This document shows, one piece after another, positions 8,894 through 17,144 of a DNA stretch of 41,228 nucleotides. The notes below the pieces were generated by a model, which ran no database searches, was not told the DNA's origin, and saw nothing but the letters and a program-made list of their open reading frames with translations. Made by a program: the position numbers and the translations under genes. Source of the DNA: Gammaproteobacteria bacterium (GTDB taxonomy: Bacteria; Pseudomonadota; Gammaproteobacteria; Steroidobacterales; Steroidobacteraceae); assembly GCA_005877965.1 (NCBI GenBank), contig VBNP01000025.1, positions 1-41,228 of the forward strand. Direction: 5' to 3'. The number at the start of each line of letters is the position of its first letter. The first letter of the stretch is position 1.

Positions 8894-9799
8894 TCAGTCT
8901 TCCTCGCAGGTGAAGTCGATGGTCGTCGCCGCGCCCTGCTCGGGCAGGCGCCCGAGCCCGATCATGCCCTGGCCCTTGATCTGCAGGCTGTCGCGACGCA
9001 CGAATGACTCCTCGCCGTCGGCGCTCTGCACGAACGTGCCGTTGGTGCTCTGATCGATCAATACGAACTTCTTGCGGCTGATCTCGATGCGCGCGTGCAG
9101 GCGCGAGATCAGGTTGCCCTTCACCACCACGTCGTTGTCCTCGGCCCGGCCGATGGTGATGCTCGCATGCCGCTCATCGACCAGCAGTTCGCGATCCTGA
9201 CACCGCAACCGCAGTCGCATGTGGTGCGCCGACCGCCGCTGATCGCTCGCAATCCCCGGCACCATGCTGGTCACGTCCTCGGTCTGCCAGAGCACCTCGT
9301 AGAGAGTGACTTCACTGCCCTGACCCTTGAGCGTCGCGACGTCGATCTGGCGGCAGGAGGCGCGCCACTCCGGTGACAGCTGGTCCACCGTCGCCGCGGT
9401 GGTCATGATCTGTCCGGCCTTGGCCTGACTGGTCATGCGGTTGGCGGTGTGCACGGCGGCGCCGAACACGTCTCGATTCTCGAGCATCACCGGACCGTAG
9501 TGGCAGCCGATGCGGATGGCGACCGGCTGTCCGTCGACCTTCAGTTGCGCGTGCGTGGAGATCTGCTGCTGCATCTGCGCGGCGGCGTTCAACGCGGCGT
9601 CGGCGCTCGGAAAGGTCGCCATGACCTCATCGCCCATGGTCTTGATGACCGTGCCCTGGCGCTGCTCGGTGGCAGTGCGCATCACGTCGATGCAGATCGC
9701 CACCATGTCGCGTGCGCGCAGATCGCCCATGGTGTCGTAGAGCCGGGTCGATCCGACGACGTCGGCAAACAGGATGGCGAGTTCAATATCCTTGCCCAT
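8894..9799 (-). CDS. Class III adenylate/guanylate cyclase with C-terminal FHA domain
   Basis: Soluble class III nucleotidyl cyclase joined to a phosphothreonine-binding FHA domain (301 aa). Cyclase landmarks: FADVVGSTRL with metal ligand Asp13, KTMGDEVMA with Lys53 (adenine-specifying position) and second metal Asp57, Asp110 of RDVFG (the partner purine-specifying position) and Arg121. The Lys/Asp pair favours ATP, hence cAMP. The transition-state asparagine of the usual VNxAxR motif is histidine here (VHTANR, His117). The FHA domain (~205-290) has GR (217-218), SRLHA (232-236) and Asn253 in STNGTF. The frame is open into dusA, but the ATG at 9799 starts right at the cyclase domain and avoids overlap. 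It lies 37 bases downstream of dusA. Confidence 0.88.
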   Translation of the reverse strand: MGKDIELAILFADVVGSTRLYDTMGDLRARDMVAICIDVMRTATEQRQGTVIKTMGDEVMATFPSADAALNAAAQMQQQISTHAQLKVDGQPVAIRIGCHYGPVMLENRDVFGAAVHTANRMTSQAKAGQIMTTAATVDQLSPEWRASCRQIDVATLKGQGSEVTLYEVLWQTEDVTSMVPGIASDQRRSAHHMRLRLRCQDRELLVDERHASITIGRAEDNDVVVKGNLISRLHARIEISRKKFVLIDQSTNGTFVQSADGEESFVRRDSLQIKGQGMIGLGRLPEQGAATTIDFTCEED

Positions 9800-9836
9800 G
9801 AGTGCGGCTCGATTATACGCGAGCGCTTTCGCACCG

Positions 9837-10937
9837 CTAGCAAACCTCCCGGGCCCGCGCGGCGGCAGGAATCGCCTGTCGCAGCAGCTCCGGACCCACT
9901 CCGGGGGCCCGCGCACCTTCACTCAAAGTGCGCCGGTAGTCGCGTGCCCCGGGCTCGCCGCTGTACAAGCCGAGCATGTGGCGCGTGATGGCGGCGAGGT
10001 GCCCGCCGGCGGCGAGCTCGCGCTCGGCGTAACGCTGCATGCGCGCGATGAGCGCCTCGCGGGTGGGTGCGACGCCGGCACCGGGACGCAGCGCGCACCG
10101 CAACTCGGCGAGCACGTACGGCCGGTGGTAGGCCTCGCGCCCGAGCATGACGCCGTCGCACCAGCTGAGCGCCTCGAGCACCGCGGGCGGCTCGCGCAGA
10201 CCGCCGTTGACCACGATCGGCAATGATGGGAATGCCGCCTTCAGCCGCCGCACGATCTCGTAGCGCAGTGGCGGGATCTCGCGGTTGTCCTTAGGTGACA
10301 GGCCACCCAACACCGCCTCGCGGGCATGCACGATGGCGGCCTGGCAGCCGCCATCGCGCACGCTGCTCACGAAGTGACACAGGGCCTCGAAATCGCTCTC
10401 ATCGAACTGCGCCACGCTGCCGTGCGCTCCCGGCTCCGCGCCATTCACCACGCCGATCCGCATTTTGACCGTGACCGGCACGCGCACCGCCGCGCGCATT
10501 GCGGCCACGCACTCGGCAACCCGGGCGGGCTCGTGCATCAGGCAGGCGCCGAAGGCGCCGCTGGCGACGCGGTCGCTCGGACAACCGCAGTTCAGGTTGA
10601 TCTCGTCGTAGCCAGCCTGCTCGCCGGCGCGTGCCGCCGCCGCGAGCTCGCGAGGCTCGCTGCCACCCAACTGCAGCGCGACCGGGTGCTCTTCGGGGTC
10701 GAACGCCAGCAATCGCGCGCCGTCACCGCGCACGATGGCCGCCGCGGTGATCATCTCGCTGTACAGCAGCACATCGGGCGAGAAGCCGCGCAGGAAGTAG
10801 CGGCAATGGCGGTCGGTCCAGTCCATCATGGGAGCGACTGAGATCCGCCGATCGAGCTTTTCAGCCTTTTGATCGGAGGAAATGCCTATTTTTGTAGGCG
10901 TTTCTGCGAGCGGCGTTTCTGGGGGATTCTGGGCCAT
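9837..10937 (-). CDS. dusA: tRNA-dihydrouridine(20/20a) synthase DusA
   Basis: FMN- and NADPH-dependent enzyme reducing U20/U20a in the tRNA D-loop. Family landmarks: SVAPMMDWTDRHCRYF at the start of the TIM barrel, EINLNCGCPSDRV with the catalytic cysteine, VTVKMRIG, IVHAREAVLGGLSPKDNR (DusA-specific insertion), VVNGG and DGVMLGREAYHRPY. The product is 366 residues, longer than needed: the first ~31 residues, including a 15-base direct-repeat period giving ETPLAETPT, are poorly conserved. This fits a 5' end supplied by an integrated element, since the VAPMMDWT codons are the attachment site used by dusA-targeting integrases and copies recur at 17.1 and 18.3 kb. No strong Shine-Dalgarno sequence precedes the ATG at 10937. 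Confidence 0.95.
   Translation of the reverse strand: MAQNPPETPLAETPTKIGISSDQKAEKLDRRISVAPMMDWTDRHCRYFLRGFSPDVLLYSEMITAAAIVRGDGARLLAFDPEEHPVALQLGGSEPRELAAAARAGEQAGYDEINLNCGCPSDRVASGAFGACLMHEPARVAECVAAMRAAVRVPVTVKMRIGVVNGAEPGAHGSVAQFDESDFEALCHFVSSVRDGGCQAAIVHAREAVLGGLSPKDNREIPPLRYEIVRRLKAAFPSLPIVVNGGLREPPAVLEALSWCDGVMLGREAYHRPYVLAELRCALRPGAGVAPTREALIARMQRYAERELAAGGHLAAITRHMLGLYSGEPGARDYRRTLSEGARAPGVGPELLRQAIPAAARAREVC
10815..10835. other. Candidate attachment site within the dusA 5' end
   Basis: GGTCCAGTCCATCAT at 10815-10829 encodes (minus strand) part of the conserved MMDWT segment of DusA. The same 15 bases occur at 17076-17090. Over 45 aligned bases the two loci share 37, with differences mostly at synonymous positions. 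Similarity breaks down just past the core, as expected for a recombination crossover site. Integrases that target this exact part of dusA are an established family. The exact core boundaries are inferred. Confidence 0.6.
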
Positions 10938-10964
10938 TGGGGGGAGTTTATCGGTTGCCCAGGC

Positions 10965-10996
10965 GAGGTAAAGGCGACAGGAATCCCATGTCGCCT
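10965..10996. repeat. Motif copy 1 (GAGGTAAAGGCGACA) with inverted repeat
   Basis: GAGGTAAAGGCGACA at 10965-10979 is related to GACGTAAAGGTGACA (17007) and GACGTAAAGGAGACA (18250). Here it forms a perfect 8-bp inverted repeat, AGGCGACA (10972-10979) and TGTCGCCT (10989-10996), separated by nine bases. It lies about 130 bases inside the dusA-proximal end of the accessory interval, just upstream of dusA. It could be an integrase arm-binding site or a REP-like palindrome; the sequence alone does not decide. Confidence 0.5.
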
Positions 10997-11068
10997 CCGA
11001 GCTCGCGATGAGCCCTGCCCCGATCGCGGTCTGCGAGTGCGGATGGCACGCTCCGCCGGCGCATCGAG

Positions 11069-11275
11069 CTACTTTCGGAGCTCGCGGTTCGCGTCGGCCC
11101 AGCCCATGGGCTGCTCGGCGCCGGATTCACAGCGCTGCTGCGTCTCGTTCAGAGCCGGTTCGTGCCAGGGCGGCGATTCGTAGCAGTCACCCTCGCGCGT
11201 AATGGAGTCCCACAGCTCCTCGAGCGTGCGCAGACTCTCTTCCCAGGACATCCGTTCGATCGCGGGTGTGGTCAT
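11069..11275 (-). CDS. Orphan addiction-module antitoxin, Unstab_antitox-like
   Basis: Small acidic protein of 68 residues with the layout of the 'putative addiction module component' family (antitoxins of ParE/RelE-type pairs): an N-terminal helix MSWEESLRTLEELWDSI, a central ESPPWHEPAL segment (family pattern SPxWHxxxL) and a C-terminal RCESGAEQPMGWADANREL helix that would contact a toxin. In such modules the toxin gene normally follows immediately downstream. Here the following ~130 bases up to dusA contain no recognisable ParE/RelE frame, so the toxin appears lost at the element boundary. Recognition rests on the motif pattern; function as an antitoxin is inferred. Confidence 0.6.
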   Translation of the reverse strand: MTTPAIERMSWEESLRTLEELWDSITREGDCYESPPWHEPALNETQQRCESGAEQPMGWADANRELRK

Positions 11276-11284
11276 ATCTCAAGC

Positions 11285-11419
11285 CTATTCGGCGGCCGTG
11301 CCGGGCACCGATGGCGGCCGCACCTCGATGATACTCATCATCCCGTGGTCCTCGTGCTCGGCCCCTCGGGCGTCATGAAGCAGAACATCATCTCCCAGCA
11401 GACACCGCGGATGCGGCCA
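11285..11419 (-). pseudogene. Remnant of a multicopper oxidase C terminus
   Basis: The last ~44 codons of an open frame ending at 11285 read ...GDDVLLHDARGAEHEDHG, then MMSIIEVRPPS. The EHEDHGMM-SIIEV part strongly resembles the C terminus of multicopper oxidases (CueO has HCHLLEHEDTGMM). The HCH copper-ligand triplet is replaced by HDA and the spacing to the next histidine is one codon too long, so the copper sites cannot be intact. Upstream sequence does not continue into a recognisable oxidase. I read this as a decayed fragment. The rest of the 370-base stretch between the neighbouring genes shows no gene I can support. Confidence 0.4.
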
Positions 11420-11644
11420 CGCTTGGCGCGGACCCGACTTGACGTTGAGCGCGGCGCTGCAGCTGGCTTGCGCGCCTGTTGCGGCGAGCGGCGGACCGCT
11501 GAATTGCCGTTCGAGCTGCACACAAACCTCATCGCCGACGCCCGTGCTGCTGCCCGTGGCGGGAATTCTGTAAGCGATCCCGAATTCCGAGCGTCGCGGC
11601 ACACCTATTGCTCCAGGGTGATCGTACGACTGCGGCGCGCTGGG

Positions 11645-12304
11645 TCAGAAGGCATATGCCGCACCCGCAAGAAAGTCGAACTGGAAGAACGAGGAACCCC
11701 GTACCCGCACCTGGCAGAGAGCACCGCTCCGATCCGAGCGGCAGAAGAACGCACTATCCGTATTAAGCGGCGTGAGAAGGCCGCGTCCTTCGAGGCGCAG
11801 CGAGAAATGGGGACTCACCGGCACGCGCAGGCCGAGTGCGAGAGATACCGAAAAACGCGTGTCTTCGTGACCGAGAGCAGCATCCGGGCTGAACCGCGTG
11901 ATCCCGAGACCGCCCGCGAGATAAGGCTTCACGCGCTGCGCCTCATCGAGCGCCACGGCGCCGCCGATGTGCAGATATTCCACGTCCATGCTGACGGGGG
12001 CGAGCGCATCTGCGCGCAGCACCGTGGACTGCCGACCGTAGAACAACTCGTATTGGCCGGATTCCTCGGCACGCGCATCGAGCGTGAGCGCGAAGGAGCC
12101 GTGGTCATCGAGCTCGACGTGCTGGCCGGCGTCGATCAGCTTGAAGCTGCCACCGACGCGGTAACCGATGAACGGAGTCACTTCAAACTGCTGCGCCTCG
12201 CGCGCGGGCCGCTCCGCCGTCGCGGGCGCGCTCGCGACCACGGCGCCGAGGAGCAACACGGTACGCAGTGCACCGCGCCAGCCTGATGTGCGCGCGCGCG
12301 TCAT
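11645..12304 (-). CDS. Outer-membrane beta-barrel protein of unknown function
   Basis: A 219-residue exported protein. The N terminus has arginines followed by a hydrophobic stretch ending APATA, a typical Sec signal peptide. The mature part begins with QQFEVTPFIGYRVGGSF and consists of alternating-hydrophobicity strands with short turns (KPYLAGGLGITRF, FSLRLEGRGLLTPL), ending ...FLAGAAYAF with the terminal phenylalanine expected for BAM-dependent insertion. Two cysteines lie in a likely extracellular loop (FCRSDRSGALC). The ATG at 12304 is chosen over one 13 codons upstream because GGAGAG is well spaced and the signal peptide is then compact. The barrel is OmpA/OmpW-like in size; the specific role is unknown. 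Confidence 0.7.
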   Translation of the reverse strand: MTRARTSGWRGALRTVLLLGAVVASAPATAERPAREAQQFEVTPFIGYRVGGSFKLIDAGQHVELDDHGSFALTLDARAEESGQYELFYGRQSTVLRADALAPVSMDVEYLHIGGAVALDEAQRVKPYLAGGLGITRFSPDAALGHEDTRFSVSLALGLRVPVSPHFSLRLEGRGLLTPLNTDSAFFCRSDRSGALCQVRVRGSSFFQFDFLAGAAYAF

Positions 12305-12389
12305 CCCTCGTGAGCTCTCCTGGTCATGCGCTCTCACCCACACAACTGCCCTTGCGCCTCAGACTCGGCGGCTGCGGCTCGGCGCAAGG

Positions 12390-12857
12390 CTACTGCGGCT
12401 TGGCGACCATCAGCCAGAACACCAAGACCACGGCGGTGAACGCTGGCACGCCCAGCCAAAACCACAAGCGCGCGTACGCGCGATACCGTGAGCTGATCGA
12501 CGTACCCTCGCGTACCGACGTCCGGGCGAGGTCTCGCATCCGAAGCTGTAACCACACAACCGGAACCCAGCAAATGCCGGCGAGGCAGAACAACGCGATA
12601 GACCATGCGAGCCAGCCGTGGTTCAGTGGATAGCCAAGCAACCTCGCCAGCGCAAGGCCGGTCAGCGCCTGAACCACAATCGCGGGTAGTGTGAATAGCC
12701 AGTCAGCCAGCACGACTTTATCGGAGACCACCTGGATGGCCGCGGCATTTTCGGTGCGGTCAGTGATCCACTTGAAGAATGCGATTCCGAGGCCGGTCCC
12801 GAATAACACGGCTGCGCTGGTAACGTGGATCGCCTTGAGCAAGAGATAGGAGTTCAT
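12390..12857 (-). CDS. DUF2269-type integral membrane protein
   Basis: A 155-residue protein with four predicted membrane helices (about 4-25, 48-72, 80-103 and 130-152). It begins MNSYLLLKAIHVTSAAVLFG and carries the histidine-containing first helix and the GTGLGIAFFKW turn that mark the DUF2269 family of small inner-membrane proteins. Function is unknown. Its ATG overlaps the stop of the upstream saccharopine-dehydrogenase-like gene by four bases, implying translational coupling; a membrane protein paired with this type of oxidoreductase suggests a shared membrane-linked redox role, which is only an inference. Confidence 0.7.
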   Translation of the reverse strand: MNSYLLLKAIHVTSAAVLFGTGLGIAFFKWITDRTENAAAIQVVSDKVVLADWLFTLPAIVVQALTGLALARLLGYPLNHGWLAWSIALFCLAGICWVPVVWLQLRMRDLARTSVREGTSISSRYRAYARLWFWLGVPAFTAVVLVFWLMVAKPQ

Positions 12858-13928
12858 TGCACCGTTTCGCTGATATCAAGCTCGCAAAGGGGTTCGAGAA
12901 ACTCTTCGACGGTCAATAAACCCATGCAGGGCATTGCCCCGGCCGGCAGTTGCGCGCCCGATGCGATCTTCCTCGCCAAGGCAATGGCGGCTCCGCACGG
13001 AATATGCGGCCCGTGATTTCGCTGGGCAATCAATGTCCACGTGATGTTCAGCGGCGCTTCGTCCGAACCTCGACCATCGAGTCTGACGAACATTCCTCCC
13101 TTGTCGCTGATGACCGGCTCCATCCATCGGCTGATGCGATTCAGCGGCATGGCAAAGGCACCCATGCCAGGCAAGATCCCGGCCTTCACAAGTCGAGCCA
13201 ACGTCCAAACCACCAGATGACCCACGTCGCTTGCGAACCCCGCTTGGAAGGAAACGGTTTTCACCGTGGGATATCGCAGTGGAAACAACTCGAGGTCGGG
13301 GATGTCGCAGCTTCCAAGCCACCGCTTTCCAAGCGGTTGCGGAAATCGATGCCTGCGCAAATCCAACCAGCCGTAGGCGTCCACCCATGCGCCGTTTTGC
13401 AAGGAGCGGAACGGCCTTCCGCCGTAACTGAAGATACCTTTGACCGTGGCCAATCCGGGGGCACGCGCCCCTGAACTTATACCGATATGAATCGAATCGA
13501 GCCGCCGAAACCTCCCCAGATACCGGTCTACCACCGCTGACGACAACGCCGGAACCGAACTCGCACCGCTAATCACACTCACACCGCTTGCCAAGGCCGA
13601 GGCATTGAGAGAGTCGATGCCGCCGACGAAGTGGCGACCGTCAGCCAAATCAACATAGTGACAACGCGCCTCGATCGCGGCGCGCGCAACCGAGTAATCC
13701 TGGCCTTGAAAGGGCCCTGCGGTGTGGATAAGGGTGTCGACCTGCATGCGAGCCAACGACCGCGCGAGATTGACGTCACGAGCGTCGATTGCGATCGCCT
13801 GTTCGGAGGGTAGACCCACTGCGTGGGCTGCGGCAGTAGCCCGACCTAAGGGACGGAGTCGACGCCAGGGCCGCGCCGATGCGCTGGCCGAAGAATCCGT
13901 AGCCTCCGAGCACCAGAACCGTCTGCAT
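12854..13928 (-). pseudogene. Saccharopine-dehydrogenase-like oxidoreductase, frameshifted
   Basis: Translation from the ATG at 13928 begins MQTVLVLGGYGFFGQRIGAA, a classical Rossmann nucleotide-binding start (GGYGFFG), but this frame loses homology near 13850. The rest of the protein (from about 13845 to the stop at 12854) lies in another frame and reads LGRATAAAHAVGLPSEQ, then VDTLIHTAGPFQGQDYSV, ARCHYVDLADGR and GASSVPALSSAVVD, all typical of saccharopine-dehydrogenase-like proteins. The break is near 13835-13850 and a few codons also seem missing. The 321 residues readable without the first part lack the cofactor-binding loop, so the gene is probably inactive unless the break is a sequencing error. 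It overlaps the DUF2269 gene by four bases. Confidence 0.75.
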
Positions 13929-14108
13929 TAGCGCCCGTCGCCGCCGCCAGGCCTTCGGGTGCGCTCCGTTTGGGATCCTTCGCCCGCTCGCGCGTTCTTG
14001 GAGGCGCCGGCTGAGTCGCAGTTCGACAATGGCAGGGGAACGTAGCAGGCCGTCCGACGCCCGAACCAGCGGTATCGGTTACCATGCTGGGCCAACAGCG
14101 CTTCATAC

Positions 14109-15572
14109 CTAGTGCGCGTGCATTCTGGCCATAAAGGCGAGCGCCTCATCCAGATCCCTCGGAGTGATCGCGTCGTCACGCCAGTATTCGCCGAAAAGAA
14201 AGGCAGCCGCAGTCTGGCCAGTCTGAGAACACACGGTGGCAAGTGCACGTGCCAGCGCACCGCTTTCGAGATGCTTTTCCATTATTGGCTGCGCTCTTGC
14301 CACCAACGCCTGGGCTGCAGCGATGTCACGCTGCGAGCTGTACAAATACGCAAGGCCCGACCAGGAGCGCAGATAGTCCGGATCAAGGCTTATGGCACGC
14401 TCGTACGCGTCCTTGGCACGCCGACTCAACGTGTCGGAGTCCACTCCAATCGACGCCTGCCTTGCCGACACTTCGCGCGCGAGTTGGGACAAAACCTCGC
14501 CGCTGTCGGCAAGTGCCGCTGCAGAAGGAGTGGATAATGCATCAAGCTTGTCCACGGCCCCTAGCGAAGCGCCGAAATTACCCTCCTGCAGATTCGCGCG
14601 TGCCAAGACGCGCAGCGATAGCTCACTGTTGGGATCTCCCTGGAGCGCCTCCGAGGCCAAGCGCAAGGCATTGGCCCGACGCTGCCACTGCAGGCTCAGG
14701 TCCGCCAGCCTGGCTTTGGTCTCGGCCTCAGGTAGCTTCCGCGGCTGTTCGTTATCCGCCGGTTCGCGCGGCACCTCCACGACGAAGACGTGCGCTGGCT
14801 CTTTCATCGCGCCCACTAACAGCTTATCCAGATCCTCATAACTGAACTTGAAACTTGCGGCAAACGCATCCGCTTCACTCTTGCCGTCCTGCATGAGACC
14901 CAGGTAACGCCCGAACTCATCCCGCAGCTTCCCTTCGACATACACCTCGCGCGCCAAGTACCAGCTCTCCGCTTCAAACAGGCTCTTGAAGCCAGATGAG
15001 CCGCGCAGTTGCGGATCGCTGCCTTGCACGCGCAACAAGATGCGCATCGGAATGAGTTTGGCCCCCAGCAGCGTCTGCGCAAACCCGGCAGATACGCCGC
15101 CGGTCTTTACCCGCCCCGACTCGAACTCGGTGTGGGCGAACAACTGCGGCACGCCAACCTGGAACCAATAGGGGGAGCGCGATGCCCGCCCATTCACCAA
15201 AAGGCTTCCGGTATAGCCGAACAGCGCACCCCAATACCGATTGTTCGAATCAGCCCCGGTATCGGTGATCACCGAGACCTCGTACCCGGAAAACTTAAAG
15301 GAGACCACGCCTACCTCGCCGAGCAGTTCCTTTTCCTGCTTGGGCGGCAGCTCGTAGATGTGAGTGGGAACGTGTTTTTCTGACAGCCGCAGAATGCGGG
15401 TGAGTGCCTTGTCGAAACGGGCTAGGTCGTGAGCTAGCGATACGGTATAGCCGCTGCCAGCGGCTGTAGTGACGTCGAAGTTTTTATACACGTAGCTCCA
15501 GTAGTCCTCGGCAATGGCAGCGTGGCTCACGGGGCAGAGCAACAAAGCGGCGTGGATGCTGGCACGTTGCAT
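14109..15572 (-). CDS. Exported degenerate gluzincin-like protein with TPR repeats
   Basis: A 487-residue protein with a probable signal peptide (ending near SHAAIA). Residues ~22-75 (YWSYVYKNFDVTTAAG, LAHDLARFDKALTRIL) match the start of exported proteins in which a gluzincin metallopeptidase-like domain precedes TPR repeats. In those proteins a HExxH motif and a W-x-N-E-G helix follow. Here the corresponding places read LFGYTGSLL and PYWFQVGVPQLF, so the zinc histidines and catalytic glutamates are gone. The C-terminal third (~310-485) holds TPR-like helices (ANALRLASEAL, AYERAISLDPDYLRSWSGLAYLY). I infer a non-catalytic binding protein in the periplasm. It follows another TPR protein by 30 bases, likely as an operon. 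Substrate unknown. Confidence 0.55.
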   Translation of the reverse strand: MQRASIHAALLLCPVSHAAIAEDYWSYVYKNFDVTTAAGSGYTVSLAHDLARFDKALTRILRLSEKHVPTHIYELPPKQEKELLGEVGVVSFKFSGYEVSVITDTGADSNNRYWGALFGYTGSLLVNGRASRSPYWFQVGVPQLFAHTEFESGRVKTGGVSAGFAQTLLGAKLIPMRILLRVQGSDPQLRGSSGFKSLFEAESWYLAREVYVEGKLRDEFGRYLGLMQDGKSEADAFAASFKFSYEDLDKLLVGAMKEPAHVFVVEVPREPADNEQPRKLPEAETKARLADLSLQWQRRANALRLASEALQGDPNSELSLRVLARANLQEGNFGASLGAVDKLDALSTPSAAALADSGEVLSQLAREVSARQASIGVDSDTLSRRAKDAYERAISLDPDYLRSWSGLAYLYSSQRDIAAAQALVARAQPIMEKHLESGALARALATVCSQTGQTAAAFLFGEYWRDDAITPRDLDEALAFMARMHAH

Positions 15573-15602
15573 GGTGTTGCCTCCCGCGGTTGTCGAAGCC
15601 GC

Positions 15603-16886
15603 TCAGAGTCCGACCCCGGGCACCGCATAGGCGCGAATACGACCGTATGCGCCTACCGCCTGGCGGATCTCCGGCCGGCTGCGCACGGCCTTTTGTCGCT
15701 CGCGCCAGCCGATCGCTCGTGCAGGACCCGGGTTGTCCGCGTAATCCTGCAATTCCACCAGCGCATCGGTTCGCAGGTCGGGATCGGAGAGCCGTGCAAC
15801 GAGGGTGGCGGCGGCCTCGTCTTCTCTTCCGGCAATGATCAAGGCGCTTTCACGGGTGCCCGGATAGTCCTGCGCGTGAGCGCGCAGGTCATCCAGCGCC
15901 GCCTCGAGGCCGGCCGCATCATCGAGTTCCGAGGCGACCACCACCCGCACCCAGGCAGCGACAGCGTGTCCATACACGCTCGCGTGTTCAAGAGGCGGAA
16001 TGGCGGCCAGCGCCTCCTGCGGACGATTCAGCGCCGCGAGGAAGCTCGCAAGATTGAGCGAATGGCTGACCAGATCCTCGCTTGATTCCTGGCAGGCGCG
16101 GCGCAGGAGCGCGACCGTCTCATCGTACCGTCCGAGTGCGCTCAAGGCACGTGCGCGCACGTTGAGAATCCACGGAAACTCCCGCTGCAGATCTTCGTAG
16201 GGAGAGGACTCAGGAGTTGCCGCCTGCTTACCCTGCAGCACCGGATCGGTCAGTTTCAGAACCTCGTCATAGCGATGCAGCAGCATGAACCCCCGGGCGA
16301 CCTGCACAACCCGACTGAGATCGCGCGGCCGCTGCCTGGCTGCAGCCTGGCGCTGTTCGAGTTCTTTCCGGGTGGCTTTGAGGATGTCTCGCTCCACAAA
16401 CTCTGATTTTGCGATGCGCTTGTAACGGTTGTCGGCCTGCAAACCAACCAAGGCGTAAGGATCGGTGATGTGTGCCGCAACCGCAAAGGCTTCCTGCTGC
16501 CGGTTGTGTTCCAGAAGATCCAGACTAAGCTGCAGCCACCAGCGGCTGGGTTCGCTGCCGTCACTGTGCAGCCACCGCAGCTCATAGAGCATTTGCAGCA
16601 GTTCAATGCGTGATCGCCCGAGTCGCGCCGGCTCGGACTCGCTGACCGCTTGTTCGATAAGGCGATGCGGCAGCGTGTTTAGTGCCCAGGTCCAGCGGCG
16701 GCCGATCGTCGTGACACAGAGGAGCTCATCGGCAGCATCGTGATGTTTCGCGGCCGCGGCTAACCGATCACTCCACTGTTTGTACTCGGCGGTGGCCTCC
16801 TCACTCGCACAGGCAATCGCAGAATATCCGTATACCAGCGTCGCCATTGTGAAGGCGGACGCGAGCACCGAGGCGCGCCGCCCCAC
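15603..16886 (-). CDS. Exported TPR-repeat protein of unknown function
   Basis: Helical-repeat protein with TPR-like units (LSRVVQVARGFMLLHRYDEV, ILNVRARALSALGRYDETV, HSLNLASFLAALNRPQEAL). The GTG at 16886 gives 427 residues with a plausible signal peptide (RRASVLASAFTMATLVYGYSAIACA) whose final cysteine could be lipidated, though the lipobox is imperfect. The frame is open to 17027 with an ATG that would put 47 unconvincing residues before the signal, so the start is uncertain. It sits 30 bases upstream of the degenerate peptidase-like gene, and both are probably one transcription unit. I do not recognise a specific function; TPRs indicate a scaffold. Confidence 0.55.
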   Translation of the reverse strand: MGRRASVLASAFTMATLVYGYSAIACASEEATAEYKQWSDRLAAAAKHHDAADELLCVTTIGRRWTWALNTLPHRLIEQAVSESEPARLGRSRIELLQMLYELRWLHSDGSEPSRWWLQLSLDLLEHNRQQEAFAVAAHITDPYALVGLQADNRYKRIAKSEFVERDILKATRKELEQRQAAARQRPRDLSRVVQVARGFMLLHRYDEVLKLTDPVLQGKQAATPESSPYEDLQREFPWILNVRARALSALGRYDETVALLRRACQESSEDLVSHSLNLASFLAALNRPQEALAAIPPLEHASVYGHAVAAWVRVVVASELDDAAGLEAALDDLRAHAQDYPGTRESALIIAGREDEAAATLVARLSDPDLRTDALVELQDYADNPGPARAIGWRERQKAVRSRPEIRQAVGAYGRIRAYAVPGVGL

Positions 16887-17006
16887 CGAGGCCCAATGCG
16901 GTGCCTTGTTTGTTTGAGGTCTGTCGGACAGTTCATCCCAAAACCCCAATTCGCCTAGACAAGCAGTAACTATGCCCCTCCCGGGCAAGCTGCCGAAATC
17001 TGAGGT

Positions 17007-17144
17007 GACGTAAAGGTGACAAGCCATTCTTTGGGCCTACAAGTGATTGATTCGACAACCTCATTAGACTTCGTTGGTCCAGTCCATCATCGGAGCCACG
17101 GCGATGCGGCGATCTAACTTCGACGCGCCGACGGAGTTACTATT
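17007..17144. repeat. Element end and displaced dusA 5' end, copy 1
   Basis: 17077-17126 matches 18321-18370 at 49 of 50 bases. On the minus strand it encodes SKLDRRIAVAPMMDWT, the DusA barrel start, followed by stop codons after the core (TNEV-stop). Weaker similarity to the other copy continues to about 17144 (14 of 18). On the other side the motif GACGTAAAGGTGACA (17007-17021) sits 70 bases from the core, almost the same distance as in the second copy (71). The shared blocks CAAG and GATTC between motif and core show the whole ~138-base unit is homologous in both places. Confidence 0.75.

Noticed and set aside
9800..9922. Upstream extension of the cyclase-FHA frame into dusA
   Set aside because: Adds low-complexity residues before the cyclase domain; the ATG at 9799 begins right at conserved sequence.
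10883..10898. Hairpin GCCTA-N6-TAGGC with a T-run loop near the dusA start
   Set aside because: The T residues are in the loop and no T tract follows either arm, so it is not a terminator.
13928..14260. 110-codon frame upstream of the frameshifted oxidoreductase
   Set aside because: No family match, and it overlaps the end of the peptidase-like gene; likely non-coding.
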